Source: Aromatoleum toluvorans (GTDB taxonomy: Bacteria; Pseudomonadota; Gammaproteobacteria; Burkholderiales; Rhodocyclaceae). Taken from it: a stretch of 35,085 bases of DNA. The stretch covers positions 1 through 35,085 of the forward strand of contig NZ_WTVN01000040.1 of NCBI RefSeq assembly GCF_012910905.1, read 5' to 3'. Below the pieces are notes generated by a model. It was not told the DNA's origin. It saw only the letters and a list, made by a program, of their open reading frames with translations, and did not search any database. The position numbers and the translations under genes are program-made. Positions 8,039 through 17,100 of this stretch are shown piece after piece. Position 1 is the stretch's first letter, and every line of letters starts with the position of its first letter.

Positions 8039-8650
8039 TCAGGCCGCGCCGCCGCACAGGCTCTCGACGGTCCAGCCGCGGCCCAGCAGCACCATGCGGA
8101 TGTGCAGGGCGTCGAGGATTGCACCGTTCACGCGGCGCCCGAGATAGCGCAGGGATTTGTCACCGATGTCGACGTAGCCCAGTTCGTGCCGCTGCGCCAG
8201 GGCGTGCCACAGTGCATGCGCGGCGGCCGATTGGCGGGCGCCGCTGATCAGGCACAGGCCCGACTGCAGCGCCGACTCATACACCGCCGTGGCGATGCCT
8301 CGCCGCTGGTAGGCGGGCGCATATTTGGAATGCGGGGCGCGCACGTGTTTTTCGGCCCGACGGTTGAGCTCGACGAGGCGGTTGAACACCGTATATCCGG
8401 CCAGCCGCCGTTCGATGACGTCTTCGACGAAGACGTAGAACTCCCCGTCGGCTTCGCGGCAACGGAACACGAGGCCGGGCGCGCCCGACTCCGTGGCCGG
8501 CAGGCCGTGCAGCGCGTCACCGGGTGAATTCAGGCGGCGATACAGCGTATCGAGTTCGATATCGAGCGCTTCCGGGCTCTGCTGGACGTCGATCCGCAGT
8601 TCCAGCGGCCTCGCGCGCCAGCACGGAAGGCCCAAGGCGGCGGCGCTCAT
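8039..8650 (-). CDS. GNAT-like acyltransferase of unknown substrate
   Basis: The start is the ATG at 8650, which overlaps the TGA of the upstream solenoid gene (ATGA), giving a 203-residue protein. The middle and C-terminal half looks like a GNAT fold. A beta-rich region GEFYVFVEDVIERRLAGYTVFNRLVELN (69-96) is followed by the acetyl-CoA-binding loop motif YQRRGIATAVYESALQSG (114-131), and AHALWHAL (144-151) may be the usual helix of motif B. Residues 20-60 have no family I recognise. Coupling to the upstream gene suggests the two proteins work together, perhaps with one acylating the other; this is inference. It could instead be a free-standing acetyltransferase. Confidence 0.7.
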   Translation of the reverse strand: MSAAALGLPCWRARPLELRIDVQQSPEALDIELDTLYRRLNSPGDALHGLPATESGAPGLVFRCREADGEFYVFVEDVIERRLAGYTVFNRLVELNRRAEKHVRAPHSKYAPAYQRRGIATAVYESALQSGLCLISGARQSAAAHALWHALAQRHELGYVDIGDKSLRYLGRRVNGAILDALHIRMVLLGRGWTVESLCGGAA

Positions 8651-9519
8651 CCCGGACCCGCCCCGCTCCACCAACCGCTCATCAGGCCGTCCGGTTTCTG
8701 GATGGCGCATACCCTGGCGCTGGTTTCCCAGACGTCGACCCTGACATTCAGGCCCGCGTAAATCCCGTATCCGGGGCCGGCGAGAATCTCTTCGCCCGCC
8801 TGCAGGCTTTCCCCGACCCGGATGGCGCCTTCCGCGATGATCCCCTGCCCGGCCCGGATGCCCCAGCCCGCTTCGAGATGCGCGGCGCAGCGGATCGTCC
8901 CGCCCGCGAGGATGCCGTTATCGGCGCGCACGCAATCGGCGCCGTCGATGTTGCCGCCCGCGTGCAGGCTCTTGCCGCACTGGATCGAGCCCTGCGCCGC
9001 CAGGTCCTGTCCGGCGAAGGCGTTGCCGGACAAGGTCACGGCGCCTTCGCTCAACAGGTCCCACGCCGCACGGATGTCCCCGCCGCCGGTGACGTCGCCG
9101 TGCGCCTCGATGCCCCAGCCCGCCTTGATGTCACCGCCTGCCTGAAGCGTGCCGTCGGAACGGATCTGGGCGCCGGCGACGATCTCCTCGCCCGCGACGA
9201 TCGTCCGGCCGGCCCGCACGCTGCCACCGACATGCACGGCACGCCCCGCCCGCAGGACCGTGTCCACGTCCACGCTGCCGCGCACTGCGATCGTTCCTGC
9301 AAACACCACCGCATCGGCGTCGAGGGCGTCGATCTCGAGGACGGCGTCGGTCGGGCCGAACTGCGACAACAGCCAGCACGCATCATCGACCCGCCCCGCC
9401 TTGACGAGCGCGTCCAGCAGTTCCTGGTAGTTGCCGCCGTTCTCGTAATGACGAAGGAACCAGCGGAACCCGTTGGTGCACGGGCGTTTTGCCTTAACGA
9501 AGTTTTTGGTGAGATCCAT
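8647..9519 (-). CDS. Repeat protein with predicted beta-solenoid, function unknown
   Basis: The start chosen is the ATG at 9519 (MDLTKNFVKAKRPCTNG); upstream codons in the same frame look non-coding. Of the 290 residues, the first 60 form a globular start (FRWFLRHYENGGNYQELLDALVKAGRVDDACWLLSQFGPTDAV) with a short helical segment. Residues 70-260 are a run of short repeats about six residues long (G-x-[IVL]-x-[AV]-G: AGTIAVRGSV, AGEEIVAG, AGWGIEAHGDV, AGWGIRAGQGI). That is the pattern of a left- or right-handed beta-solenoid such as bactofilins or hexapeptide-repeat proteins. No signal peptide or membrane segment is seen, so it is probably cytoplasmic. I recall similar unnamed proteins in other beta- and gammaproteobacteria, but I know of no function. 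Confidence 0.8.
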   Translation of the reverse strand: MDLTKNFVKAKRPCTNGFRWFLRHYENGGNYQELLDALVKAGRVDDACWLLSQFGPTDAVLEIDALDADAVVFAGTIAVRGSVDVDTVLRAGRAVHVGGSVRAGRTIVAGEEIVAGAQIRSDGTLQAGGDIKAGWGIEAHGDVTGGGDIRAAWDLLSEGAVTLSGNAFAGQDLAAQGSIQCGKSLHAGGNIDGADCVRADNGILAGGTIRCAAHLEAGWGIRAGQGIIAEGAIRVGESLQAGEEILAGPGYGIYAGLNVRVDVWETSARVCAIQKPDGLMSGWWSGAGPG

Positions 9520-9766
9520 GATCGGTACGGTAAACAAGACTGCAGGTCGTCGCATTGGCGCGCGGAGCCGGCGCGAGCCGGACCGGCCCGGCTGTCGCCA
9601 GGACAGGCTCGCGGGCGGCTCCCGGCATCGCGGCGGCACCCGCGGGAACGACGGCGACATGGGGAGGCGCATTCGCCGGACACCAGCCGCGCCACGCGCA
9701 TACGGTGGTCACTCGCCCGAATGCGTCATGTTCGAAGGACTCCCGCTTGTCGAGATCGGCATGCAT
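9494..9766 (-). CDS. Small hypothetical protein, first ORF of the solenoid operon
   Basis: This 90-residue open frame starts at ATG 9766 with a good GGGAGG Shine-Dalgarno eight bases upstream. Its third-base GC is high, like its neighbours. It begins MHADLDKRESFEHDAFGRVTTVCAWRGWC and continues into an Ala/Pro-rich stretch; no family is recognised and no signal peptide or membrane segment stands out. It overlaps the start of the solenoid gene by 26 bases in another frame, which fits translational coupling. It may instead be a non-coding leader with a chance open frame; the Shine-Dalgarno is the main argument for it. Confidence 0.4.
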   Translation of the reverse strand: MHADLDKRESFEHDAFGRVTTVCAWRGWCPANAPPHVAVVPAGAAAMPGAAREPVLATAGPVRLAPAPRANATTCSLVYRTDHGSHQKLR

Positions 9767-9994
9767 GTGGCGAACCTCCCATCGAACCCGGAGCGACGTC
9801 GAGAAGTGCCTGCCTGGCGGAATAGGATCCGACACGGCAACAATTCACGACACCCTGACACCCCCTGCACCATGCGCTTTTGCACTGTTGCCCATGTTAT
9901 CAATTGCAAACCGACAGGATAAGAAACGCTCCGGGAATCATGTTGTTGCCACTGGGGCTACAATAGCCACCTCGCCCTACCCGGAACGGAGAAG
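9767..9994. promoter_or_regulatory. Divergent control region between lysR-type gene and solenoid operon
   Basis: This AT-richer interval separates divergent transcripts. A TTATC-N16-GATAA inverted repeat (9897-9901 with 9918-9922) lies midway and could be a site for the adjacent LysR-type protein, although it is not the classical T-N11-A form. TACAAT (9959-9964) is a -10 candidate for lysR without a clear -35. A GAATTG/TATTCC pair with 16-base spacing near 9830-9850 is a candidate for the minus-strand operon. Confidence 0.35.
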
Positions 9995-10933
9995 ATGAAG
10001 ACCGATCTGAACCTGCTGGTGGTCTATGCCCGCGTCGTCGAAGCGGGCAGCTTTTCCGAAGCCGCACGACGCATGGAAGTGTCGCGATCGGTGATCAGCA
10101 AGGCCGTCGCCAAGCTCGAAAGATCGCTCGGCGCGCGACTGATCCATCGCACGACCCGCCACCTCAGCCTGACCGAAATCGGCAAGGCGGTGGCCGCGCA
10201 CTGCGACCGCCTGCTCGAGGAAGTCGTGCAGATCGAACGCATGGCGGAGAGCCTGAATGCCGAGCCGCGCGGCGTCCTGCGCGTGAGCGCGTCGGTGGCC
10301 TTCGGCACCCTGCATGTCGCCCCGGCACTGGCCAGCTTCCTGACGGCGCATCCCGAGTTGAAGATGGAGCTGACGATCACCGACCGGCTGGTCGATCTCG
10401 CAGAGGAAGGCTTCGACATGGCGATACGGGTCACCGGCGAGCCACCGCCCCAGCTCGTCGCACGCAAGCTCGCGCCGGTGCGGCGCAAGCTATGTGCGAC
10501 GCCCGAATACTTCCGGCAGCGCGGCATCCCGCTGACGCCCGCGGATCTGGTGCGGCACAACTGCCTCGACTACACGCATTCGGGCGAGCAGGGACAGTGG
10601 CGCTTCAACGGCCCCCAGGGAGAGATTTCGGTACCCGTCACCGGCCCGCTGCACGTCGATGACGACGAGGCGCTGTCACAGGCGGTACTCGGCGACCTCG
10701 GGCTGGGCCTCCTGCCCACCTTCATCATCGGCAAGGACCTCCAGGCCGGGCGCCTGCAGGCGGTGCTGTCGGAATACATTCCGGTGGAGCGCCATGTCTA
10801 TGCGATGTATCTGCCGACGCGCCACCTGCCGTCCAAGGTGCGCACATTCATCGATTTCCTGGTCGCGCAGATCGGCGCCGATCCCTACTGGGATCGGGAT
10901 AACGACTTCCGGCACGGCGACCGGAAGGATTGA
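9995..10933 (+). CDS. LysR-family transcriptional regulator
   Basis: The 312-residue protein has the LysR layout. An N-terminal winged helix-turn-helix (about 4-61; GSFSEAARRMEVSRSVISKAVAKLERSLGARLIHRTTR) is followed by a linker helix and an effector-binding domain of two alpha/beta lobes (about 90-300). It resembles the CrgA/DsdC-like subgroup often called 'LysR family, aromatic or stress related', but the ligand cannot be read from sequence. A GGAG Shine-Dalgarno precedes the ATG. It is divergent from the solenoid/GNAT operon, the classic arrangement for a LysR regulator and its target, so control of that operon is a reasonable guess. The last 15 residues are highly charged. Confidence 0.93.
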   Translation: MKTDLNLLVVYARVVEAGSFSEAARRMEVSRSVISKAVAKLERSLGARLIHRTTRHLSLTEIGKAVAAHCDRLLEEVVQIERMAESLNAEPRGVLRVSASVAFGTLHVAPALASFLTAHPELKMELTITDRLVDLAEEGFDMAIRVTGEPPPQLVARKLAPVRRKLCATPEYFRQRGIPLTPADLVRHNCLDYTHSGEQGQWRFNGPQGEISVPVTGPLHVDDDEALSQAVLGDLGLGLLPTFIIGKDLQAGRLQAVLSEYIPVERHVYAMYLPTRHLPSKVRTFIDFLVAQIGADPYWDRDNDFRHGDRKD

Positions 10934-10957
10934 CCCTTCCCATCACGGGGAAGGGTC
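10932..10957. terminator. Hairpin between lysR and the Yip1-type gene (convergent)
   Basis: A perfect 10-bp stem (10932-10941 with 10948-10957) with a six-base loop sits directly on the lysR stop codon, between two converging genes. No T-run follows on either strand. It is probably a bidirectional terminator or 3' end stabiliser. Confidence 0.55.
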
Positions 10958-10971
10958 TCAACCGGCCGCGC

Positions 10972-11568
10972 TCAGCGCAGACCGATGATCATGCTCATCG
11001 CGAGCGCCAACACGACCAGCAGCGCGCCCCAGGCGATGACGCCGGCGGTCAGCACGAAAGAGCCCATCAGGCGCGACTTGCTCCGGTCCTCGAGCTTGAA
11101 GAGCGGGTAGACGCCGTGATAAATCAGCGCCGCCGAGGCGACCCACGCAATCGCACCGATGATTCCGGCCGCCCACGCCGACGGGATGAACAGCGCCAGT
11201 GCGGAGAGCCACAAGGGCGTCGGTGCGACCGCCGCGAGGATGAAGGATTCGGAGTACGGCGGCTTGGCGTCCACGACGTCGCCCATCTGCTGGATGATCG
11301 ACGCCATCAGCGCAACCATCGCCAGCTCCGCGAGGTAGAACGCGACTGCCGCGGCCAGCGCCTCGCCGATATGGATCGCCGGCACCAATTCCGGGAATAC
11401 CGCGCCCGGCGTGGCGAACATCGAGTACAGGAACATTGCCGGCGGGATCAGCGACATCGGCATCACGTACATCGTGAAGATCTTCGCGACGGTCGGATGC
11501 ACCTGGATCAGGTCCTGCCAGCCTTCCGAATACGAATACAGCATCTTGGGTAAGTTGTGCGTGTCCAT
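10972..11568 (-). CDS. Yip1-family (DUF1282-like) integral membrane protein
   Basis: The 198-residue protein has about five hydrophobic segments (roughly 33-53, 70-90, 109-127, 130-150 and 170-195). A short soluble N-terminus contains WQDLIQVHPTVAKIF, and a P-x(n)-YGVYPLFKLE-like loop follows TM4. The pattern fits the bacterial Yip1/DUF1282 family, whose role is not established. A strong AAGGAGG Shine-Dalgarno precedes the ATG at 11568. It stands alone, converging on lysR. Confidence 0.8.
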   Translation of the reverse strand: MDTHNLPKMLYSYSEGWQDLIQVHPTVAKIFTMYVMPMSLIPPAMFLYSMFATPGAVFPELVPAIHIGEALAAAVAFYLAELAMVALMASIIQQMGDVVDAKPPYSESFILAAVAPTPLWLSALALFIPSAWAAGIIGAIAWVASAALIYHGVYPLFKLEDRSKSRLMGSFVLTAGVIAWGALLVVLALAMSMIIGLR

Positions 11569-11700
11569 GACGACCTCCTTGTCCCCTCATTGAGACACCC
11601 GTTCGACCGGTTACCCGCGGAAACGATCCCTGCCACCGGGCTTGCCCGCGCCGCCGCGGACCGCTACCGTGCGTGCCGTCACCTGTCGCCGCCCGTTCCG

Positions 11701-12195
11701 ATGTCCCGACTCGAAGGTTTTCCGCCGATCGCCCTGCCGCACGCGCATACCCTGATCCTCGGCAGCATGCCGGGGGCGGCTTCGCTCGCGGCCGGCCAGT
11801 ACTACGCCCATCCGCGCAACGGCTTCTGGCGCATCGTGTGCGAAGTGCTCGACATCGACCCGACGCTGCCCTACGCGGAGCGTGCGCGGCTGCTCGCCGA
11901 GCGCGGCTACGCGCTGTGGGACGTGCTCAGCGCGTGCCGGCGCAAGGGCAGCCTGGACTCGGACATCGAGCCGGAGTCGATGGAAGTGAACGATTTCGAC
12001 GCCTTCTTCGCCGCCCATGCGGGCATCGCGCGCGTGTTCCTCAACGGCACGACGGCGGCGACGCTGTTCAAGCGGCACGTCGCGCCGCGGCTCGCGGCGC
12101 ACATCGCGTGGCAGCGGCTGCCTTCGACCAGCCCGGCAAACGCGTCGTATTCGCTCGCCGATAAACTCGCGACCTGGCGGGAGATCGTGCGATGA
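11701..12195 (+). CDS. DNA-deoxyinosine (hypoxanthine) glycosylase, UDG superfamily
   Basis: Predicted to remove deaminated bases, mainly hypoxanthine, from DNA. The start is the ATG at 11701, giving 164 residues; the open frame further upstream looks non-coding. Motifs of the UDG superfamily are visible: LGSMPG (20-25), where family 6 has no catalytic Asp at the usual place, YYAHPRNGFW (34-43) and the C-terminal motif LPSTSPAN (140-147). These fit the HDG group, UDG family 6. The stop overlaps the start of the next gene (ATGA), so the two are one operon. The Shine-Dalgarno is weak. Confidence 0.88.
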   Translation: MSRLEGFPPIALPHAHTLILGSMPGAASLAAGQYYAHPRNGFWRIVCEVLDIDPTLPYAERARLLAERGYALWDVLSACRRKGSLDSDIEPESMEVNDFDAFFAAHAGIARVFLNGTTAATLFKRHVAPRLAAHIAWQRLPSTSPANASYSLADKLATWREIVR

Positions 12196-13469
12196 CGCGC
12201 AGCGCGAAGGTCGCGGTGATCGGCGGCGGACCCGCCGGCCTGATGGCTGCAGAAATGCTCGCGGACCGCGGGGTGAGCGTCGACGTATATGACGCCATGC
12301 CCTCGCCGGGGCGCAAGTTCCTGCTCGCCGGCATCGGCGGGCTCAACCTGACGCATTCCGAACCGAGCGCAGCCTTCCTCTCGCGCTACCGCGAACGGGA
12401 AAGCGCCCTCGCGCCGATGCTCGCGCACTTCGGCGCCGCGGAATTGCGCGCGTGGGCGCATGCACTCGGCATCGAGACCTTCGTCGGCAGCTCCGGCCGC
12501 GTCTTCCCCACGGAGATGAAAGCAGCCCCGCTGCTGCGCGCGTGGCTGCATCGCCTGCGCGCGGCGGGCGTGCGTCTGCATGTGCGGCACCGCTGGCTCG
12601 GCTGGCAGGACAGCGGCCGGCCACCGACCGAGGGGCTGCGCTTCGCGACGCCCGAAGGCGAGCAGCTGATCACGGCCGACGCCGTGATCCTCGCGCTGGG
12701 CGGTGCGAGCTGGGCGAAACTGGGCTCGGACGGGGCATGGTTGCCGTGGCTCACCGGTCGCGGCGTCGCGGTCGCGCCCTTGCTGCCCGCCAACTGCGGG
12801 TTCGACGTCGGCCAGCTCGCCGGCAACGCCACGCCGGGATGGAGCGAGCACTTCCGCGGCCGCTTCGTCGGCCAGCCGGTGAAATCGGTCGCCGCGCGCT
12901 TCACCGACGCCCACGGCAAAACGTCCATGCGCGCCGGCGAGTGCATGATCTCCGCGAGCGGCATCGAGGGCGGCCTGATCTACGCGCTGTCGGCCCCGTT
13001 GCGCGACGCGATTGCGGCGACGGGCGCGGCCACGCTGCACCTCGACCTCGCCCCCGGCCGCAGCCTCGAACGGCTCAGCGAGGATCTGTCGCGTCCGCGC
13101 GGCGCGCGCTCGATGGCGAGCCACCTGCAGAGCAAGGCCGGCATCGAGGGCGTGAAGGCCGGCCTGCTGCGCGAATGCACGACGAAAGAGACGTTCGCCG
13201 ATCCGGCGCGGCTCGCCGCCGCCATCAAGGCCCTGCCCGTCCGCCTCGCCGCACCGCGTCCGCTCGACGAGGCGATCAGCACGGCCGGCGGGGTGCGCTT
13301 CGAGGATCTCGACGAGCGCCTGATGGTGCGCGCACTGCCCGGCCTCTTCTGCTGCGGCGAAATGCTCGACTGGGAAGCGCCGACCGGCGGCTACCTGCTC
13401 ACGGCCTGCTTCGCGACCGGGCGTGCAGCGGGAGTGGGTGCGGCCGCCTGGCTCGATGGCCCGAAATGA
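12192..13469 (+). CDS. HI0933/YhiN-type FAD-dependent oxidoreductase (TIGR03862-like)
   Basis: The 425-residue protein begins with an FAD-binding Rossmann motif (VAVIGGGPAGLMAAEML, residues 8-24). It has the HI0933-family SPGRKFLLAGIGGLNLTHSE segment (about 38-57), an internal beta domain, and the C-terminal GLFCCGEMLDWEAPTGGYLLTACFATGRAAG FAD-contact segment. Substrates of this family are mostly unknown. The ATG overlaps the stop of the glycosylase gene, so translation is coupled; a shared role is not obvious from family knowledge. No membrane segments are seen. Confidence 0.88.
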   Translation: MTRSAKVAVIGGGPAGLMAAEMLADRGVSVDVYDAMPSPGRKFLLAGIGGLNLTHSEPSAAFLSRYRERESALAPMLAHFGAAELRAWAHALGIETFVGSSGRVFPTEMKAAPLLRAWLHRLRAAGVRLHVRHRWLGWQDSGRPPTEGLRFATPEGEQLITADAVILALGGASWAKLGSDGAWLPWLTGRGVAVAPLLPANCGFDVGQLAGNATPGWSEHFRGRFVGQPVKSVAARFTDAHGKTSMRAGECMISASGIEGGLIYALSAPLRDAIAATGAATLHLDLAPGRSLERLSEDLSRPRGARSMASHLQSKAGIEGVKAGLLRECTTKETFADPARLAAAIKALPVRLAAPRPLDEAISTAGGVRFEDLDERLMVRALPGLFCCGEMLDWEAPTGGYLLTACFATGRAAGVGAAAWLDGPK

Positions 13470-13488
13470 TGTCCACTGAGGAATCCGC

Positions 13489-13887
13489 TCAACCGCGCCA
13501 GGCGTTGAACGCCGCATAGCCCGCCCAGGCCATCAGCAGCGAGCCTGCAACGTGCAGTGCGGTATGCAGCGCGAGCCACGCCCATTCGCCACGCTGCACG
13601 AGGTGCAGGCCTTCGGCGGAGAAGGTCGAGAAGGTCGTGAGGCCACCGAGGAAGCCGGTCGTGAGCAGCAGGCGCAAGGCCGGCGACATCTCCGGCACGG
13701 CATGGATCCATGCCAGCGCCCCGCCCATCATCAGGCCGCCCAGCAGGTTAGCGGCCAGCGTGCCGAGCGGGATCGTCAGGAACAGCGGGTTGAGCAGCAG
13801 GCCGAGGCCCCAGCGCAGCCACGCGCCGACCGCGGCACCGAAACCGATCGCCGCGAAGGCCGGCAGCGGGGCAAGCGGGGCGCTCAC
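13489..13887 (-). CDS. crcB: Fluoride ion channel CrcB/FluC
   Basis: Exports fluoride through the inner membrane as a dual-topology dimer. The 132-residue protein has four membrane helices. It carries the GAAVGAWLRWGLG motif (17-29), GTLAANLLGG with the conserved Asn47, and GGLTTFSTFSAE (81-92) with the two Phe residues (86 and 89) of the fluoride pathway. The start is a GTG at 13887 preceded by AGGAGG. It converges on the flavoprotein gene with only 19 bases between. Unlike many crcB genes it shows no recognisable fluoride riboswitch upstream. Confidence 0.95.
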   Translation of the reverse strand: MSAPLAPLPAFAAIGFGAAVGAWLRWGLGLLLNPLFLTIPLGTLAANLLGGLMMGGALAWIHAVPEMSPALRLLLTTGFLGGLTTFSTFSAEGLHLVQRGEWAWLALHTALHVAGSLLMAWAGYAAFNAWRG

Positions 13888-13994
13888 TGCGCCTCCTGCG
13901 CGGGCACGGCGGCACGCGGAATGTCAGGCCGGCCGGGGCCGCAAGGGTTAAAACGGAAATGCATGGAGCGTCCGCGAGTTGGCAGTCGGGTGGG

Positions 13995-14000
13995 ATTCTA
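13995..14000 (-). promoter_or_regulatory. Possible crcB promoter -10
   Basis: The minus strand has TAGAAT (13995-14000) about 108 bases before the crcB start. No good -35 is seen. It lies divergent from the glnS -10 at 14055-14060. Confidence 0.3.
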
Positions 14001-14054
14001 GCCGAGCGGCGCGTCCGCCGCGGCCCTTAGGGCTCAATTGCCGCGCCGACGCGC

Positions 14055-14060
14055 TAAAAT
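14055..14060 (+). promoter_or_regulatory. Possible glnS promoter -10
   Basis: TAAAAT (14055-14060) is 44 bases before the glnS GTG. The -35 position holds only GCTCAA, a poor match. The surrounding sequence is GC-rich, so the box stands out. Confidence 0.4.
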
Positions 14061-14104
14061 TGCGCGTTCATGCAATCTTGCCCTTTGAATCGAGGCTCTT
14101 CCCC

Positions 14105-15841
<1,737 letters not shown>

Positions 15842-15849
15842 AGAACGCC

Positions 15850-15924
15850 CTCCTGCGCGGTTGCACGCGCCGTGCGAACGGCGGATCATCGATCCCGACA
15901 TGCCGTTTGGAAACCGCGCAGGAG
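15850..15924 (+). promoter_or_regulatory. Compact structured RNA-like element masking the adaptor gene's Shine-Dalgarno
   Basis: A perfect 13-bp inverted repeat, CTCCTGCGCGGTT (15850-15862) with AACCGCGCAGGAG (15912-15924), closes a 75-base element. Inside are a 5-bp hairpin GCACG-CGC-CGTGC (15863-15875) and a two-tier hairpin, AACGGC with GCCGTT (15877-15882 with 15902-15907) topped by GGATC-ATC-GATCC (15883-15895). Almost every base pairs, forming a three-way junction. The last five bases of the outer stem, AGGAG, are the Shine-Dalgarno of the gene starting at 15929. The pairing is seen directly; a regulatory role is inference. It could also be a DNA-level site or a 3' end structure of glnS. 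Confidence 0.6.
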
Positions 15925-15928
15925 CCTC

Positions 15929-17092
15929 ATGAAACCTTTCGTCCGACGCAGCCTGATCGTCCTCGTCGTCCTCGCCCTGGCCGGCGGAACGATCTGGTGG
16001 TTCACGCGGCCGAAGCCCATCCCGGTCCGGCTCGTCGAGGTCGCGCGCGGCACCGTCGAGGCGACGCTGTCGAACACGCGCGCGGGCGAGATCGAAGCCT
16101 GCCAGCGCACCAAGCTGTCGACGATCATCGGCGGGCGCATCGACTACCTCGGCGTCAAGGAAGGCGACCGCGTGCAGGCCGGGCAGGTGCTGCTGCGCCT
16201 GTGGAACGAGGACCAGGAGGCGCGCCTCGCGGTGAATCGCGCGCAGCTCGAGACCGCGCGCAAGCGCGTGCTGGAAGCCTGTTCGCAGGCCGAGAACGCC
16301 GAGCGCGAAGCGCTGCGGCAGGAGGAGTTGTTCGAGCGCAAGTTCGTGTCGACCTCGCGCGTCGAGCAGGCCCGCACGGAAGCGCGCGCGCGCCGCGCCG
16401 CCTGTGACACCGCGCGCGCCGACACGCGCACGGCCGAGGCGCAGATCAGCGCCACCTCGACGGACCGCCAGCGCACGGTCCTGGTCGCCCCCTTCGCCGG
16501 CACCGTCGCGAAGATCACCGGTGAACTGGGCGAATTCTCGACCCCCTCGCCCCCCGGCGTGCCGACACCGCCCGCGATCGACCTCATCGACGACAGCTGC
16601 CTGTACGTGAAGGCGCCGATGGACGAGATCGACGCGCCGAAGATCCACCCCGGCCAGCCCACGCGCGTCACGCTCGATGCGCTGCCCGGCAAGATCTTCG
16701 AGGCGCGGGTGAAACGCATTGCCCCCTACATCACGGCGGTCGAGAAGCAGGCGCGCACGGTGGAAGTCGACATCGATTTCGCCCGGCCCGAGGAGGCCAG
16801 GGGCCTCCTCGTCGGCTACAGCGCCGACGCCGAGATCGTGCTGGCCGTGCGCGAGAACACGCTGCGCGTGCCGACCTCGACGCTGCGCGAAGGCAATCAC
16901 GTGCTCGTCTATCGCGCCGACACCGGGCGGCTGGAGGAGCGCGTGATCAAGACCGGCGTCGCGAACTGGGAGTTCACCGAGGTGGTCGACGGCCTCGCGG
17001 AAGGCGATCGCATCGTCGCCTCGCTCGAACGCGAGGGCGTGAAGGCCCGCGCGCGGGTGCGGCCGGAAGACGGGGCCGGGGCCTCGCGCTGA
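15929..17092 (+). CDS. HlyD/MacA-family periplasmic adaptor protein of an ABC exporter
   Basis: Links an inner-membrane ABC transporter to an outer-membrane channel. The start is ATG 15929 with an AGGAG Shine-Dalgarno (in the stem described at 15850-15924), giving 387 residues. One N-terminal membrane anchor (about 8-25) is followed by a lipoyl/barrel-sandwich half (62-92), a coiled-coil hairpin (95-180), the second lipoyl half (183-215), then beta-barrel and membrane-proximal domains. It is followed nine bases later by the ATPase gene. Function by context is a MacA-like adaptor; the substrate is unknown. No outer-membrane TolC-type gene lies in the window. Confidence 0.9.
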   Translation: MKPFVRRSLIVLVVLALAGGTIWWFTRPKPIPVRLVEVARGTVEATLSNTRAGEIEACQRTKLSTIIGGRIDYLGVKEGDRVQAGQVLLRLWNEDQEARLAVNRAQLETARKRVLEACSQAENAEREALRQEELFERKFVSTSRVEQARTEARARRAACDTARADTRTAEAQISATSTDRQRTVLVAPFAGTVAKITGELGEFSTPSPPGVPTPPAIDLIDDSCLYVKAPMDEIDAPKIHPGQPTRVTLDALPGKIFEARVKRIAPYITAVEKQARTVEVDIDFARPEEARGLLVGYSADAEIVLAVRENTLRVPTSTLREGNHVLVYRADTGRLEERVIKTGVANWEFTEVVDGLAEGDRIVASLEREGVKARARVRPEDGAGASR

Positions 17093-17100
17093 GGGCGGCG

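Noticed and set aside
13888-14104. A fluoride riboswitch upstream of crcB
   Set aside because: Fluoride riboswitches often precede crcB, but the conserved core and pseudoknot pattern could not be found in the 217 bases upstream.
15850-15924. The structured element as a tRNA-like gene or a rho-independent terminator of glnS
   Set aside because: It lacks the T-loop/D-loop consensus and a CCA end, and no U-tract follows; its 3' arm is the next gene's ribosome-binding site.
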